This document shows positions 63,182-64,000 of a stretch of 64,000 nt of DNA, in pieces. Position numbers and translations under genes: made by a program. How positions within the stretch are numbered: the first letter of the stretch is position 1; every line of letters begins with the position of its first letter. The stretch is taken from contig NC_006370.1 of assembly GCF_000196255.1 (NCBI RefSeq), forward strand, positions 1,084,187 through 1,148,186, written 5' to 3'. The stretch is from Photobacterium profundum SS9 (GTDB lineage Bacteria; Pseudomonadota; Gammaproteobacteria; Enterobacterales; Vibrionaceae). The notes beneath the pieces are model-generated. The model was not told the DNA's origin. It searched no databases and saw only the letters and a list, made by a program, of their open reading frames with translations.

Positions 63182-64000
63182 ATGAGTTTTATTTCTTTTA
63201 AATTAACTGCGCTAGCATCAGTTATTGCATTAGCAGTAACAGGGTGTGCATCACAAGGTTCGCTTGAACAAAACGTTGTAAACAACCTTGCCGAGAATCT
63301 TGATGTTAATTATGAGCTTGTTACAAACCACGGTGCAAACGAAGGGCTGAAATGTCAGGAATTAAATGCTGAATGGGCATCGTGTGATTTAATTAATTTG
63401 ACGTTAGTAAATAATGGCCCTGCTGTTGATAGCAAAGATTGGACTATCTATTTCCACAGTATTCGTATGATTTTGGATGTTCAGAATGACCAATTTAAAA
63501 TCACTCATGTCACTGGTGACTTACACACGCTAGAGCCAACCGATAAGTTTGATGGTTTTGCAGAAGGTGAAACGGTCGTTATTCCTTACATCGGCGAGTA
63601 CTGGACGTTGTTTGAAAACGATTATATGCCCCGTGCTTATGTTGTATCGGGTGATGCTAAGCCTAAAACAATCAAAAGTACTGATGCTGAAGACCCATCT
63701 GCATACTTAACACCTATTTCTGGTGATAACTGGAAGCGTACGCCTGATGACAATAATGTATTGGCGACGGCCCAGTCGCGTTTCGAAAAAAATAACGATG
63801 TTAATCTAATTGTAAAAGAAGAGCTTGCGGGATCAATTATTCCAACGCCTTTGAGTACTCAGCTAACGGGTGATTCAATATCATTAGCTGGCGGCATTAA
63901 TATCGAAAATGAAGCGATTCCAGGCAGTATGATGGTTGCGCTAAATGATCGCTTAGAGATGTTAGGTGTCAATACTGAAGGCCAATATGCGGTAAAAGTG
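63182..64000 (+). CDS. Chitobiase / beta-N-acetylhexosaminidase lipoprotein (partial, runs off right edge)
   Basis: The first 273 codons of a lipoprotein. ATG at 63182 with GGGAG about eight bases upstream. Lipobox VTGC places the lipidated Cys at residue 22. The visible part is the N-terminal carbohydrate-binding-type domain of Vibrio-type chitobiases (WASCDLINLTLVNNGPAVDSKDWTIYFHSIRMI in parts, and PYIGEYWTLFENDYMPRAYV), then the start of the domain 2 linker (GSIIPTPLSTQL). The GH20 catalytic barrel lies outside the window. It cleaves chitobiose to GlcNAc, which NagE imports, so linkage makes biochemical sense. Confidence 0.88.
   Translation, partial: MSFISFKLTALASVIALAVTGCASQGSLEQNVVNNLAENLDVNYELVTNHGANEGLKCQELNAEWASCDLINLTLVNNGPAVDSKDWTIYFHSIRMILDVQNDQFKITHVTGDLHTLEPTDKFDGFAEGETVVIPYIGEYWTLFENDYMPRAYVVSGDAKPKTIKSTDAEDPSAYLTPISGDNWKRTPDDNNVLATAQSRFEKNNDVNLIVKEELAGSIIPTPLSTQLTGDSISLAGGINIENEAIPGSMMVALNDRLEMLGVNTEGQYAVKV

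Overview
The window looks like chromosomal DNA of a marine gammaproteobacterium of the Vibrionaceae, most like Photobacterium. The evidence is the linkage priC-dinG ... ybaN-apt-dnaX-ybaB-recR, then toxRS divergent from htpG, then adk-hemH-gsk-asnB and a chitin/GlcNAc block (nagC-nagA-nagB divergent from nagE and a chitobiase lipoprotein). Organism assignment is inference from gene order and protein character. No rRNA, tRNA, complete insertion sequence, prophage or CRISPR array was recognised.

Left part (1 to about 34.6 kb) is accessory in character. Two copper/silver modules bracket it. Module A (1-6.8 kb) has a cupredoxin (cut by the window edge), CopB and the multicopper oxidase CopA on the minus strand. 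Divergent from them are a small secreted DUF3316-like protein, a PII-like protein, a CusR/CusS-type two-component system and another small secreted protein. Module B (22.4-32.7 kb) has a second DUF3316-like protein, a second CusS/CusR pair, a second cupredoxin, the CusCBA efflux pump (CusB carries a fused CusF-like domain) and a Met/Cys-rich exported protein behind a CueR-type promoter. Perfect TGACA/TGTCA palindromes sit in front of copA and in front of both DUF3316-like genes. A DmeF-like cation efflux gene with a MarR regulator and twin operators follows at 33-34.6 kb.

Between the modules lie a 243-bp MITE-like inverted-repeat element, a chemoreceptor, a cluster of EamA exporter, SSF symporter, AraC regulator and L-arginine:glycine amidinotransferase-like enzyme, a DUF885 lipoprotein peptidase behind a perfect CRP site, a possible pore-forming toxin/partner pair, and a secreted protein with two retropepsin-like domains.

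Right part (34.6-64 kb) is mostly core genome: replication and repair (priC, dinG, dnaX with a retained -1 frameshift site, recR), nucleotide salvage (apt, adk, gsk), heme (hemH), chaperone (htpG), ToxR/ToxS with two porins nearby, asparagine synthetase, a CPA2 antiporter and GlcNAc uptake and catabolism under NagC and probably CRP. A 3'-end remnant of a TSUP transporter survives between dinG and priC.

Several genes absent or mis-started in simple ORF calls are recorded: small proteins at 10117-10269, 32763-32876, 40720-40836 and (weak) 20298-20450. Starts were chosen from visible Shine-Dalgarno sequences.
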